Source: Tanypteryx hageni
Taxonomy: Eukaryota > Arthropoda > Insecta > Odonata > Petaluridae
NCBI GenBank assembly: GCA_028673005.1
Contig: CM054116.1
Location: 131,913,547-131,977,546 of the forward strand
Direction: 5' to 3'
DNA length: 64,000 bases
Under the pieces are notes generated by a model that was not told the DNA's origin, searched no databases, and was given only the letters and a program-made list of their open reading frames with translations. This document shows positions 19,905 to 31,937 of the stretch, piece by piece. A program made the position numbers and the translations under genes. Each line of letters opens with the position of its first letter. Within the stretch, counting starts at the first letter, position 1.

Positions 19905-20122
19905 CCGAAAAGCTGTCACACACTCGGTGGAAATCTTTTCCTACTTGGGCCGAGCTCCCAAGGATAGCTTTCGTTGCGAAAATTGAAGTCCCGGGTTTGA
20001 TTCCGGGGAATATCCTTCCAATTTGATTTACATGGGAAATCTGAAACCCACCGAGCAGGGAAATTTTCTCTTGCACATTAAAATATCTTAGAATTGTAAT
20101 ATCGGAGCGGGATTTGCACCGT
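19905..20122 (+). mobile_element. tRNA-derived SINE, copy B of unit 1
   Basis: A-box-like TGGGCCGAGCTCCCAAGG at 19946-19963 and B-box GGTTTGATTCC at 19994-20004 are followed by TTGATTTACATGGGAAATC and TTAGAATTGTAATATCGG. It matches the reverse complement of 5838-6050 over its whole length, including about 40 bases upstream of the A-box. It is intergenic, about 0.9 kb before the next unit's exon 1. Confidence 0.76.
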
Positions 20123-21054
20123 TCTCTGAGAGAAGGAATGGAGATTCTAATTTTTATCGTAAAACGCTGCTTATCCATCTTATTTCTTCGAATTTCGCGT
20201 AAATACTGCCGTTTTTATCACTCATTACGAGGGTGTAGCCATATGAACAACTATTGATGGACTCGGATTCGGAATAGTCTAATAAATACACGTATTGTTT
20301 CTGTCGAACGAAAATACGCGTGTTCAATTTAATATCCCGTTCGAATGTATTTGTCATATTTTATAACGTTCAATTATGAAATTTGAGAACACAAGGAGCA
20401 ACATATCTGCGGTGATTTTAAAGCTATTAGAGCCAATATAAGTAGGTATTAAATAAATGATTAAATGGAAAGCTCGCATCGTTAGTTCTGTTTGGGTCGT
20501 CTTATTATTATGTTATGCAGAGACATACTTTTCCTTCCTGTTTGTTGTTGCCAACGAAAACAATCTTCGTAACCCATGAAGTAAACAAGATCTAATTGTA
20601 AGTAATAACTTTTATTTTCTTTATCGCGCCTACTGAACATATTGATTGAAAGGAAATGGATTATTCAGGACGAAGAAGTGAACTAAAATACGTGTAGTTT
20701 CGTTACGTTTACCTACACTCAGCTTTTGTAAGTCAAAAGACATAAATAATTTACGACGAAGGAATGAGCGTGAGTGTAAAGATTAACGTACTTCATCTCA
20801 AGTGAGGTATGTATGAGTTAAATAATAATTCAATTTTCGATTGTTCTATCGCAAATTCTGTATTTCTTTGGCATCGCTTCTGATATGTCCTTTAGCAGTG
20901 CTTAGAATTTAAATTTATCTTGTTTTCTAAATTGATTATGTCAAACAATGGAGGCTTATTTCTTGTGTCGTCTCTGTTGGCCGTTACCGTGGAAACCACA
21001 CGATTCAGAACTAGTTCATTCTTGTTGAAAAAACTAAAGAAGACGGAGCGGAAT

Positions 21055-24000
21055 ATGAGCGGGAGAGGTAATTAACTTGTTTTTCACCAATATTATTGAA
21101 AATCTGGCATATTTCAGAACTCGGAACGTAGCCTAGCTCAGTTGATTAGTGGAATTTTAATTAAATGCATGGTTACTTGTCGTTGCAATCAACGATCGCT
21201 ATTCTAGCCCTAATTTCATCGGTACATTTTGATTCTCTCGTTATCATGCTAGCAAGGTGCTTTACTTTACGATCTGAAACTGGTTCCGATGGCTTTCCAA
21301 CTTACGTTCAAGTTATTCCTTTCTCCATATCCAAATCAACTTGGATTTTTTCTCATTCGTTTCCTAGGATAATTTTGCTTATTTAACCTTAGCTGTGTCC
21401 GTCCGTCTTTCGAAGCATTCGTCCTCGCTACAAAGACTAACTATTAATGCTTACACAACCAGTAAATTACTTATATAATCCTATCTCCTACAACATCTTG
21501 CTTAGCTTGAAACCATCAAAGTAGGCTTACGAGTTAATACAAACTATAGTTTTAAGAAATTCTTTTCTTTTTGACAATCTTTGAATAGTTCAAAATGTAA
21601 AAGAAAGAGCAAAGCCGTCGACATACATTAAATCCGAAATTCTTTTCTCATTTGTGTCGGCAGATTTTTATGATGAGTTAGCGAACGATGTTGCCCTAGG
21701 GCTGGCAATTTTTTTATCCTGCCTGCTCCTGGCGTTCTGGGTATGGGAGGTCATTAGGCGGTACTGCGTCGGGCGCAGAAGAAGATGGAATGTTGAAGAC
21801 GGCGTGCCCGACGTGGTGCATGATACCGCCAATTTGCCTGTAAGTATAATACGCGTATACTTGCGATTACATTCTTCTTCTTCTCTTATCGTATAAACCC
21901 TTCTAGTGGGTTATTTTATGTTGTTATTAACAAAAATGTTTCTGCTCTGATCCGCCTTCGGATCCCAAAGTATCATTTATGTATTTATTTATATATATTG
22001 AGAAACTTCGTCAACCTCACTTCATATCTACATAATTACGTCAACTCATCTTGTTGTTTTCTTATTCAGAATGAAGAGATTCCACGAGGAATCCTCAAAA
22101 AACATCAGGACCAGCAACACGTGAGTGTTTATCACCATGTTCTGATTTTTCTGCATATACATATTTACTCTGATGCATGAGTGGTGATGGTGCCAGTCAT
22201 AGATGAAAATCTTTTTCTCTCTCATAGATTTTAATGTATTAAATTATAGCTCACTTCCCAAAACTTGTTAAGATTGATAAGATTGTTAGTATGTCAGCTG
22301 ATACTACCAATAGGTAGTAACATTGGTGGGGATTGCCATCCCGGAGGGATTTTCTAATCCCGGGGTTACGGGATTGTGATTTTTTCAATCCCGGGATCGA
22401 GGAAAAGTGGTGGGAAATGAAAAACACACAATATTTTTAAACAATAATTTTGATCCATACACAGACATGAAGTCATCATATGCAGTTATGGAAGTAATAT
22501 CAAGTTTTCACAAAATTTAAGTAACGTCAATGAAAATAACTTTTTATCAGCAGGTAAAACTAAAATCAAACACGTATTTTTGGAGAAAATGTAAAGGAAA
22601 TTTAAATAACTAAAGTAGCAATTGTTGCGGTATCTTAAATTAAATTAAATGGATTGCATTTATGTAAATTAAACGGTACTATTAGATTAAGGTTCTCCTC
22701 ACTTAAAAGCTATTCACAAATTTCTGAAGTACGCCCTTAAAAAACAAAGTGCATCTAATGTCGGGTCACTCATTCTTGATCTGTATTTATTGCACAGCAT
22801 CCCTGCTGATGTAAAAGCCCTTTCTGATTCTACACTACTAGGATGAATAGCTAGCAACTGCTGGTAAAGAAACTGCAGATTTTCTCATTTACGTCCATTT
22901 TCACGGAAATCCTTTTGCTCTGGTGCTATTGATAATGCTAGATCATTTGAATTATAGCAGGAGGATTATTTCTTGAGAGTAACTAAACATTGGGTAATGA
23001 CCGAATCGAGTTCTTTCTTTAACTTCTCTGAATATGATGTACCAGTCTCAAAACGTTCAGATGCTGCCGTTCGCTTAGTGTGTAAGTCATCATTTATAGA
23101 TCGGCTTCTTGATGCTGATGAAACTTGCTCTTCTTTCTTGTCCAGTGCTTCATATGTTTTACTAATATTACAATAACATGTACTCGGGTTTTCTGTAACA
23201 AACATTTTTATGTTCGCTAGTGATGGCACAGAAAATATATTATCACGAGCCTGTGACTCGTACTGAAGATACCTCAATACCCCTGATAACTTAGTTCGTC
23301 TCTTCATTATTTGATTTTTCATATTATGTCCTAACTCTGTATTCACATCATTCAGTTTCTTCATCATGATTTCCAACGCTGTCTCACGCGTCAAAAGATT
23401 TGCATCTCTTCGGCAAAGAACTTCCATAGCAATTTTCGCTGGCTGCAGTGTTGCAAAAATAGAAGAAGCAAGTTCATGTTCACTCTCACTAAATGATATG
23501 TCGGAATTCAGATCCATTCATAATGCAGGTTTTAAGCAATATAAAACGTTCGATCATTTCAGCTAAACTGTTCCAGCGAGTTCTTATATCCATAACAAGT
23601 GATTTTTCCTCACCCTATTGTTCGATTACATATTTCTGAAGGAATCTCTCGTTTTTTGCGAGTGATTTTCTGAAGAGAAGAACAGTTTTCCTTATTTTTT
23701 GAATCCATAACTCAATGTTTGTTTCTGATAGTTTGTTCGCACCTACGCCTTCAAACGAATCATCTTCGTCTGTTTCATCACTCGAGGAAAAGGATTCATC
23801 CCTTGATTCATGTCCTTCCGATTCCGCGAATTCCATTTCTTCTTGATAATATTCATTCTTCCTTAGGTTTACCACACCCCAAAGGATATTTTTCATTTTT
23901 TTCGTTGTTCTTATTTTCCAAGAATGATGACATATCATAAACTCAGATAAAAAGCAGTAATTCTCATTGAATTCCAACGACTTATATATTTTATTATACA

Positions 24001-27000
24001 TCAAATACAATTTAATAGTTGGCACCACCTGATAGCAAAATCAAATATGTCAATCCCGAAATCCCGGGATTTAGGTTTACCTAATCCCGAGATTTCGGGA
24101 TAGAAATTTTGGACGGGATCCCGGGACTGCAATCCCTAAACAATGGAGGTGCAAAAAGTACAGGTTCGAAGAATCTTTTCCGGAAATTATCGGACAACTG
24201 TAGTAGAACATTTGTGGGGATCCGTTGCACGGAACACATTTACATTAAAACGGTCTGTGGAAGTTGGTATTGTAAAAATATTCAGATTTGTTCATATGGA
24301 CACGGTACGAATGGAGACACTGAAATCATTTTGTGATTTTAACGACGAATTTTGTCGCATACGAGCACATGATTTCTGAGACTTATGCTTACTCTTGAAA
24401 GAATAAATACTAAAAATGGTTCAACAGCTTATTTTTTTATCAGTTGAAAATGCACCCGTTATTCTTCCGAAATTTGCCGAAGATCCTAAGTCAGCACTTT
24501 GGTTCTAGTTCTTACACAATGTTGATGCCATTTCCAAAATGGAGGGGAAGCCGCATGTGAATTTTTGCGTATGTATAAGAATTTGGAAGAGAAAGAAATC
24601 TAAGTTATTTCCGCCCAAAGTGAAAGAATTGGAGAGGAAAAGTGCTAACGATGGTACAGCCTTCCCTCGTTATACGAACTTAATTCGTTCCACGAAAACT
24701 GTTCGTCAGGCGAAAACTCGTAAAACAAAGATTATTTTCCCATTGCATCGTCAAACGGTAGTTCGTAAAACGAGGGAAGGTGCATTCATTCATCCATCCA
24801 TCAAGATGATCCAATCCAATTAAGTAAAGGACGCAAATTGGATGCACTCGAACAGCTAGAGATAATTATTTGTAAAGACTCGCCCCTCTTAAATAAATAC
24901 CTTTTCCACAATCATTCGGCTCTATTTAGCTTACCGAATATTTTTTTAATACTTTGTATGAACATTGTTGTCTTTGGCCCTTTTACCAAGTTTTCGTAAC
25001 TTTTTGTAACATTTGGCTAGTATGATGCTTTCGCCTTCGTTTCCCAACCGCTCATTCAATTACCTTAATCACCTGATGATGCTGCGATCGTAGTGAAAAC
25101 GGTCGTGTTTAAATTTAAATTTGTGGAAACTACAAAGTCATTTTTTCATTATTACATATTGGAAATTATGTGACTCAGCACTTGGGCAAAAGAAATATTT
25201 TATGGAACTGTAAAATAATTTTATTTTTCTGAGATTTGAATAAGCTTTGTTACTTTTTGTTTCATTAAATTGTAAATTTTTTTGAGAAACTTAATAAACT
25301 TCATTTCATGACTACGTATTGGTTTTAAGTCATCCTGATGTTTTGCTCTTCAGGCTGAAGAGCAGGCGCATGACCCCTCCTCTCCTCACTTCAGACGTAG
25401 TCAACCGCCGGGAAAACACGTGAGTGTTACCCTATTTATATGGTTAATCTATATATGTCTGTGTAATAATAAAACAAAAGATACATAATTATATAGTCAA
25501 CAACAAAACATTAGTTCTCCTATCAAAAGATTGAAAATATAAATAACAATTATCTGTTGAATTGCATTTATGTTCTTTGTAATGTTTAGATGCTTCTACC
25601 AGCTTCCTTAGTAGACCATTTTTTCCCCAGGTCAGATTTTGCGACGAGGTGACCGCGTCAAATGGCAATGGACACGCAGAATTGGTAAATTTTCATTCAA
25701 GTATCTTATTGCGCCGCCCCAGCTCGCTGCTCGCAACAATTCCGTAATGACGTTTGGCGGACGTTCTGCCTGCTAACATTCTTGCAGCTTCACATTAGCA
25801 AAGTATTTCAATCAAGTTCGATAAATCAAAATTCATTCTTTACCTTTTTGCGAAAAAATCTTTTTAGGATTAATTTTTAATTATTTTATTACGATGGTGG
25901 CCTGAGTCGCGCGCGGACATTTTGACAGCATGGGAAAATTTTGCCCGTTTAAAAAATAAAATACCATTTGCGAATAGGTTTAGTAAATGTTTGCCAGTAA
26001 ATATGTAATACTTCTCATAACCAGCGACTTCAGCGAGGGCCAAAACGAGTATAGTGGAGCGAGGGGTTGTCGCGTGTAGCCCATGGAGCGGGTGTAAACG
26101 GCTTGTGCACCATCGGCGCAAAAGTTGGAGAATCTAGTAAAACTTAAAAAACGTGTTAAAATTTGCACCGGCACCGATATTACAATTCTAAGTTATTTTG
26201 ATACGCTAGAGAAAACTGCCCTGAACCACGGTTTTCGGATTTCCCATGTAAATCAAATGGGAAGGATAATAGATCCTGGAATCGAACCCGAGACGTTCAA
26301 TATTCGAAACAAAAACTAACCTCGGGAGCTCGGCTCCGGTAGCGGGAGACTTCCACAAAGTGTCATGAAAAGCGGTCGATTGGTGCAAAAGTTCATAGAT
26401 AGGGGTTCAAGAGACGGTCCGGCGTCGGCGGCCGAGGAAGGAGAGACAAGGATGAAGAAGAAGACCTCTCGTTGGAGCCGGACGGGACGGAGGAAAGCGA
26501 AAATTCGACAAGTGCGTTGAGTTATACAGGTGGTAACGCGCCAGGGTTGTGGGGCGGGGCGGGGGGGAGAGTGGGGCCGTCGGGGGCGGGTAGGGCTGTC
26601 GTCGTAGGGGGAGGGAAGGGATGGAGGTCGGGGACCGATTTCGGGGCTTCTTGGGCCTCTGAAAACTCGTGAGGCGATTCCTGGGGGATAGATTTCGTGG
26701 GGCAGATCTGTTCGGGAGTGTCGCTGGGCGTCCAAAGAGGCTGCTGCGAGGTGGGATATTGGCGAAAAAAAATTTTTCGGGGATGGGTGGGCGGGCGGGC
26801 GGTGGGTGTGAGATTGATTGATTGCAAATGTTTTATTGTTTGGGGAAATTCGTTCCATAGTCTGCAAGCGGTAATAATGATGGAACGCTGAAAATTACTG
26901 TCTTGTGATGAGGAATAAGGAGTTTATGCCTCCCTCTGGTATTACGGTTATGTACAGTGTCTAAACTCCTGAATTCCGTGGAAAGATAATGTGGATTGTT

Positions 27001-30000
27001 ATAAGTAAGTAATTGGTATAGTAAGGAAAGCAATGGAACCGTCTTCGGGACTTCAAATTTAACCAGTTTAGCTTCACGAGTGAATCAGAAATGTGGTTAG
27101 GGAATAGGTATAGTTGAATTTGCTATGTAGGCCAGGGGTCGGGAAGCTGAGGCTTCTGAGCCACATGCCTCTCTTTCATGACTTTCGTGCAGCTCCCTAC
27201 ATTAAATCTCTCAATTAACCCATTATTCCCAAAAACGTTTTTTTTTGCATATTTTATGAAATTTTTGTATTACTATACATGAAATTGCCTTCTTTGGTAG
27301 GTTTTTCTTTTAAGTACTAAATGTACAAATTAATTCAATTATTCTTGTTTTGTACACCTTCAAACATGTATATTTATTTAAACTGCGAACTTGCGAAAAA
27401 AAGAATTTGCGTCAAAAATCTATTAATTTCAAATAGCAAAATTTCAATAAATACAATTTTTCATTCCAGAATAGTTCATATTATAGACCACTTAGCATAC
27501 ACTTTACTTTAGTTTAACTAATTTTATGATGCCTGTTACATAGCTTTTAATTTTACAAAAAAGGAAATTAACCAATTTTAATTCTAGCACATGTAATTAT
27601 TTCATATAAAAAACTTAGGGTAGTGGTTCCCAAACTGTGTGCCGCAGTAGATTTTTATGGGTGCCGCAAAAAAACTTTGTTTAGTACATAAATGAATCAA
27701 GGATTTTCATGTGTTGGTGAGTAATTGGGCATTGATTTTTTTCTAATACATTGATTAAGTGGTAGAAACAATGAATCGATGTGTCCAAAGATTGTAACAC
27801 CCGTATCTAAAAATATAAAAAGCTTGTTACAAGGCTGGTGAGACGCGAAAACCTCTTTACCTTAGAAAGTATGCCGCAACTTAAAAACGCTTGGGAACCA
27901 CTGATTTAGGGTGTCGAGGAACATAGCACTCTTTACAAATAAATATTGTCCTCTTGGAACAATGTTTACAATGGCGAAAGCGTGTTGATCCCTTGGTAAT
28001 TACTTGGTCTCTGACATCGCGTTTGATTGAATCAAGTCCGAGCGAAATAGATGCGCGTGGATCTCTCCCAGCGGTCTCTGAGCCATAACGTCGCAAAAGG
28101 AACTAAACACATTCCCTACGAAAATCTAAAATGGAATATTGTTATTCAATTAACTTCTATAAACATACCACCCTTCTTCGCAGGAAACATAGACTGCCCA
28201 CCCAATAAAAGAACACCACCACGTTTTCGTTCAATTAGTTGATCTGTACTGCGCAACATATTGATCATTCACATCAACCGCACACTTATTTAAATAATAC
28301 TGCTAAAGTTATGAAAGGTACGGTTGTATTCAATTTCTTGGCTACTGAATAGCGCCTAACGTTTTTTAAGAAAGAAAACAAAGTTTTGAAAATAAAAAAA
28401 ATTGGCAAAATATGTGATTAGTATACCTAAAAGGGAAATCTTATCTTACCTTAGTTTGTTGTCCAACTACGGTGGTGAAAAAAATATTTCTAGATCGTTA
28501 TTTTTTCATGTTAACTCTTACACAATGTAGAATTTACAAATAGAAGGAGAGAGAGAGAGATTATAATAAAACTTTTACGGAAATTATATTCTACTTAGGG
28601 TAGAAAGATGACAAGAGGCCAATAGAAATGGACGAACATAAAGAAACATTTGAAATTTTTGTTTAAACGGTATGGAAACAAAAATAACGCGGGCATTGAA
28701 TATTTATTATAGAATAAATTGAGATTATAAAAAATATAACTACATTTTCAGGTCGCTCTAATGAAAAGAAGAATAATTCTAAATTGCTTGGTAACAAATG
28801 TTGCCTCTGGACAGATATGGGTTAAAACTAAAACTAAATTGGCTTCGTTAATAATCTTAATAAAAATTGCGGAAAAATAAAAAGATGGGCCTATTATTAG
28901 AAGAACCGTTTTTTTAACAGTTATAGTCGCAAAACGTGAAACGACGGCAAGACTAATGGGGGATGGGGTGGATGATCGCCCCCGTCATCCCCCGTGGATC
29001 CGCCAATAACTGCTGCTCTTCTTATGTTACGCGTTATTCATTATTTGAAAAAGTGTCTCTTCTCGTGAGAAAGGGTGCCGACGTCTGTCCTAGGCGGCCG
29101 CCTAGATCGCCTGGCCCTATATTCGCATTATTATATCCGATTAAAGCACTTCTAATACGGTTTTTTGTATCTACTATGTCATTCAACCATTATCTATAAT
29201 ATACTGCCGTGGTTTCGCCATGCCGTCTGCCCCTCTGTCTGTCTGTCGGTCGGTCTGTTCGCTGTTCTAGAGCCCAAACGCGTACATAAAATCGAATCAT
29301 ATCTCGTATTTGGGCAATATATAATCTTTTGCAGACCCCTTTTTCAGAAAAGTGACATTGCACAAAAATAAAGGGTAGTTTATTCATCACGATTTTTAGA
29401 AACATTTTATTTACTCAGAAATGGCTGGAGGGAATTTTATTTAAATCTATCCAATTGTAGATCCTGATGTCACAATTAATACTGCGTAATCCATATGACT
29501 CTTACAGTCACTATATGCCTTCCAGTGACATTACAATCTACGCTAAGCGACCTTACCTAAGCCCTATGACGCCACGCCTTCGCTGAGATCCACTCTAAAT
29601 CTTACTACAGCATTACGGTTAAACTAAATCGAATGATATCTGACATTAGTTGATGATATCATTCATAAAAGACATTCTGAAGACATGAACGATATTTCGC
29701 AACAATTAAGGGTACTTTATTTTCGATATTTTAAAACAAAATCTTACTATAGCCTTACGGTTAAACTAAATCGAATTGTATCTCATATTAGTGGATAATG
29801 TCGTTCATAAAAGACATTCTGAAGAGATGAACTATATTGCGCAACAAATAAGTGTACTTTTTTGTAGGATATTTTTAAAGATTTACTCAACAATTGCTAC
29901 AAGGATTTCGATTACATCCACCTTATCGTACAGTCTTGTGTCACAAATAATACTAACGAAGCCATATATCCCAAAAAATACTAAATATCGAACTGTGGCA

Positions 30001-30497
30001 TTAAAATATACGCTAAACCATTCTTAACATTGATTTATGAGCGATTTTCTTTTATTTGCGTACTCAGTGGACCAAACGTATATGCGTATATGAGAAATTT
30101 TGTGCAATGTTTATTGCGTCGTTTTTTTTATGAGTTGGCACGAAGGCCTTAAAAGAAAAATCTTCGATGAACGTTACAAGAAGCTGAATTTCTAAGCTGT
30201 AGAATTTAATAAACGATCTTTTATATCGAGGGAGATACTCATTTATTTTCTCTCTCTATCTCTGTCTTTCCTGTTCAGGTGGAGGTCCTGAGCGTTTCTC
30301 CGGCGGTAGGCGAAGCTGATGCGGAGGAGGAGGTGGGCGGAGGGGGAGTGGGGGTGGCGGCCATAAACGCCGCCAACTCGAGCGCCGCGGCGAAGGGCGA
30401 CGCGGGGGAAGGGGAGGGCGTGGAGGTTTCACAGCCTCCCGCATCGGCGTCCAGCGTTGCGGACTTATTGGAATATCTACTTGATCTGGTAGAATGA
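21055..30497 (+). CDS. Single-pass membrane protein with PP1-docking motifs, copy 2
   Basis: Exons are 21055-21067, 21664-21839, 22070-22120, 25354-25419, 25631-25684 and 30279-30497. All splice sites are intact and the predicted 192-residue protein is identical to copy 1. Exon 2 carries a synonymous difference in the arginine run (CGC AGA where copy 1 has CGG CGA). The GILK (exon 3) and KHVRF (split across exons 4 and 5) motifs are preserved. Nothing suggests a pseudogene: no stop, frameshift or lost splice site. The gene should be expressible if its promoter was included in the duplicated unit, which it probably was because at least 10 kb upstream of exon 1 is duplicated too. Confidence 0.7.
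22327..24138 (-). mobile_element. hAT relic, copy 2
   Basis: Same insertion as at 2002-3813. The target duplication is AACATTGG at 22319-22326 and AACAATGG at 24139-24146, with the same mismatch as in copy 1. Confidence 0.88.
22966..24028 (-). pseudogene. hAT transposase pseudogene, copy 2
   Basis: Equivalent to 2641-3703, with the same stop and frameshift. It carries its own substitutions near the C-terminal end and in the acidic segment. Confidence 0.83.
24660..24780. mobile_element. Foldback MITE, copy 2
   Basis: Same element as at 4335-4455. The left arm has one T to A change, so the hairpin is imperfect. Confidence 0.58.
26163..26375 (-). mobile_element. tRNA-derived SINE, copy A of unit 2
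   Basis: Same insertion as at 5838-6050, with B-box, A-box-like block and tail motif retained. Confidence 0.74.
26725..27120 (-). pseudogene. LINE reverse-transcriptase C-terminal relic, unit 2
   Basis: Same relic as at 6400-6795, with the same frameshifts. Confidence 0.74.
27621..27903. mobile_element. 283-bp hAT MITE, unit 2
   Basis: Same insertion as at 7296-7578, with the same flanking duplication. Confidence 0.84.
27904..28370 (-). pseudogene. piggyBac transposase C-terminal relic, unit 2
   Basis: Same relic as at 7579-8045. Confidence 0.71.
29597..29880 (+). repeat. Diverged two-copy tandem duplication, unit 2
   Basis: Same 142-bp-period repeat as at 9272-9555. Confidence 0.8.
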
Positions 30498-30986
30498 GCC
30501 TACCATCTGGTAAGCGAATATTCTATCTAATGGTATATTAGAATTTCTGGCGATATCAATGAAAATTTGATAGATTTTCTAGTAATTTTTAAAAGTTGCC
30601 CTTTTTCTACGCACCATAAAAAATTATATACAGATTTTCGTATATTTTTAAGCAATACAACTTTAATATCAAATAACCTGTAGTCAGGCCACCAGTGAGA
30701 CTCAGAGAGGTCCGAGCCACATCCAGATTTTGAGGCCCATTGCCGTAATAAATATAAAAATGTTAGGCATTATGTAGCCCACTTTGGTGGTCGGGGTTCG
30801 CTGAAAGGTTACAGAGGATCGATTAAAAATCAAATTGTAAGTTACGTTCTATGTCACTTCATCTTTTCTGAATGGAAGATGAACAAGGGCCCTCTTTTCG
30901 ACAAGCCCCCCAGATAGTGCCTGTGCATAATTCCATCTCTGAAAAACTTCCAAAATTTGAGGGCCCCTTAAGCTTGAGGCCAAATG

Positions 30987-30994
30987 CCCCCCCC
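30987..30994 (+). repeat. Poly-C tract, unit 2 (8 C, then TCC)
   Basis: Shortened and interrupted by a T relative to units 1 and 3. Confidence 0.9.
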
Positions 30995-31914
30995 TCCACA
31001 TTTTCATAGGGCCTGCCTATAGTTAGTTTGCACCAGATAACCTTCCACGACCGATATAGCTTATGTAATGGCGGCCATAAGAAATTTAGTTTAAATCACT
31101 TCGGTGTTTTTTATAACATTCCATTTTATATAAATACCAAATTAAGGTAATTAACAAATTGTTATAATATCAATTGTGAAATTTTTGTATAACATAAATT
31201 ACTAATGGAAAAATAGCTAAGTGAAGCTCTATTCTACTTACGTACATACAAACTTAAGATATATATCAGTAATATAATTTTTGTATTCTTGTATTACGCT
31301 GTATCACATTGACAGTGTGTAATTACTCCAACCTACAGAAATGTAGACTTGTTTGGTAAAATGATCCTCAGATCAATTTATGGCCTGCATAGAACCTGAA
31401 CAACATGTATATGAAGATATAGATTTCATTTTATAATAATGTCATGATAGTAAGACATTAATTTTTATAATATAAATAAACTATTATGAAACAATATCAT
31501 TTTTTAGATTTTAAACATTTCATAATTTCCATTTAGCATTATCGGTTATAATAATAATAATAATTTTAATAACACTGTAGGTCTCAAATAGGCATGGAGC
31601 AGGTACATAACAGCAATAGTACATTGCTACAGAATAAATCAGTTCATGAACTTAGAAATTCTTGAACACTATAAAAATTATTATTTAACAATCAACATTT
31701 GAATCTTTTCTAATGATAGGAATACTTGAATAACATTTAACATTACAAGGTAACTTGTTATAAGCCACTGAGGTGGCATTGTTGATAGCCTATAATCCTT
31801 GATATGAACATCATCTTTGTGTCCTGTATTATAATTGTAAAGCTTCTGATTAGATTGGAACAGTGAAGAGTTTTGTTTTACAAATATACAACAATTTAAA
31901 AAATACATACCATC

Positions 31915-31937
31915 ATATATATATATATATATATATA
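31915..31937 (+). repeat. (AT)n microsatellite, unit 2 (23 nt)
   Basis: Shortest allele of the same tract. Confidence 0.95.

Larger units (their letters stand above)
1..20325 (+). repeat. Tandem segmental repeat unit, copy 1 (20,325 bp)
   Basis: Position 1 aligns with 20326, 40610 and 60911, and the same order of exons and transposon relics recurs from each of these points. This copy has the longest (AT)n tract (59 nt at 11593) and a 14-C run at 10662, which account for most of its extra length. It differs from the other copies by scattered single-base changes. Whatever lies before base 1 is not visible, so the array may extend further. Confidence 0.97.

Noticed and set aside
19822..20178. 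118-codon minus-strand open frame with a PGIKPGTS phrase
   Set aside because: This phrase is the antisense of the SINE B-box region, and the frame overlaps SINE B; the same phrase appears in the opposite-strand frame over SINE A.
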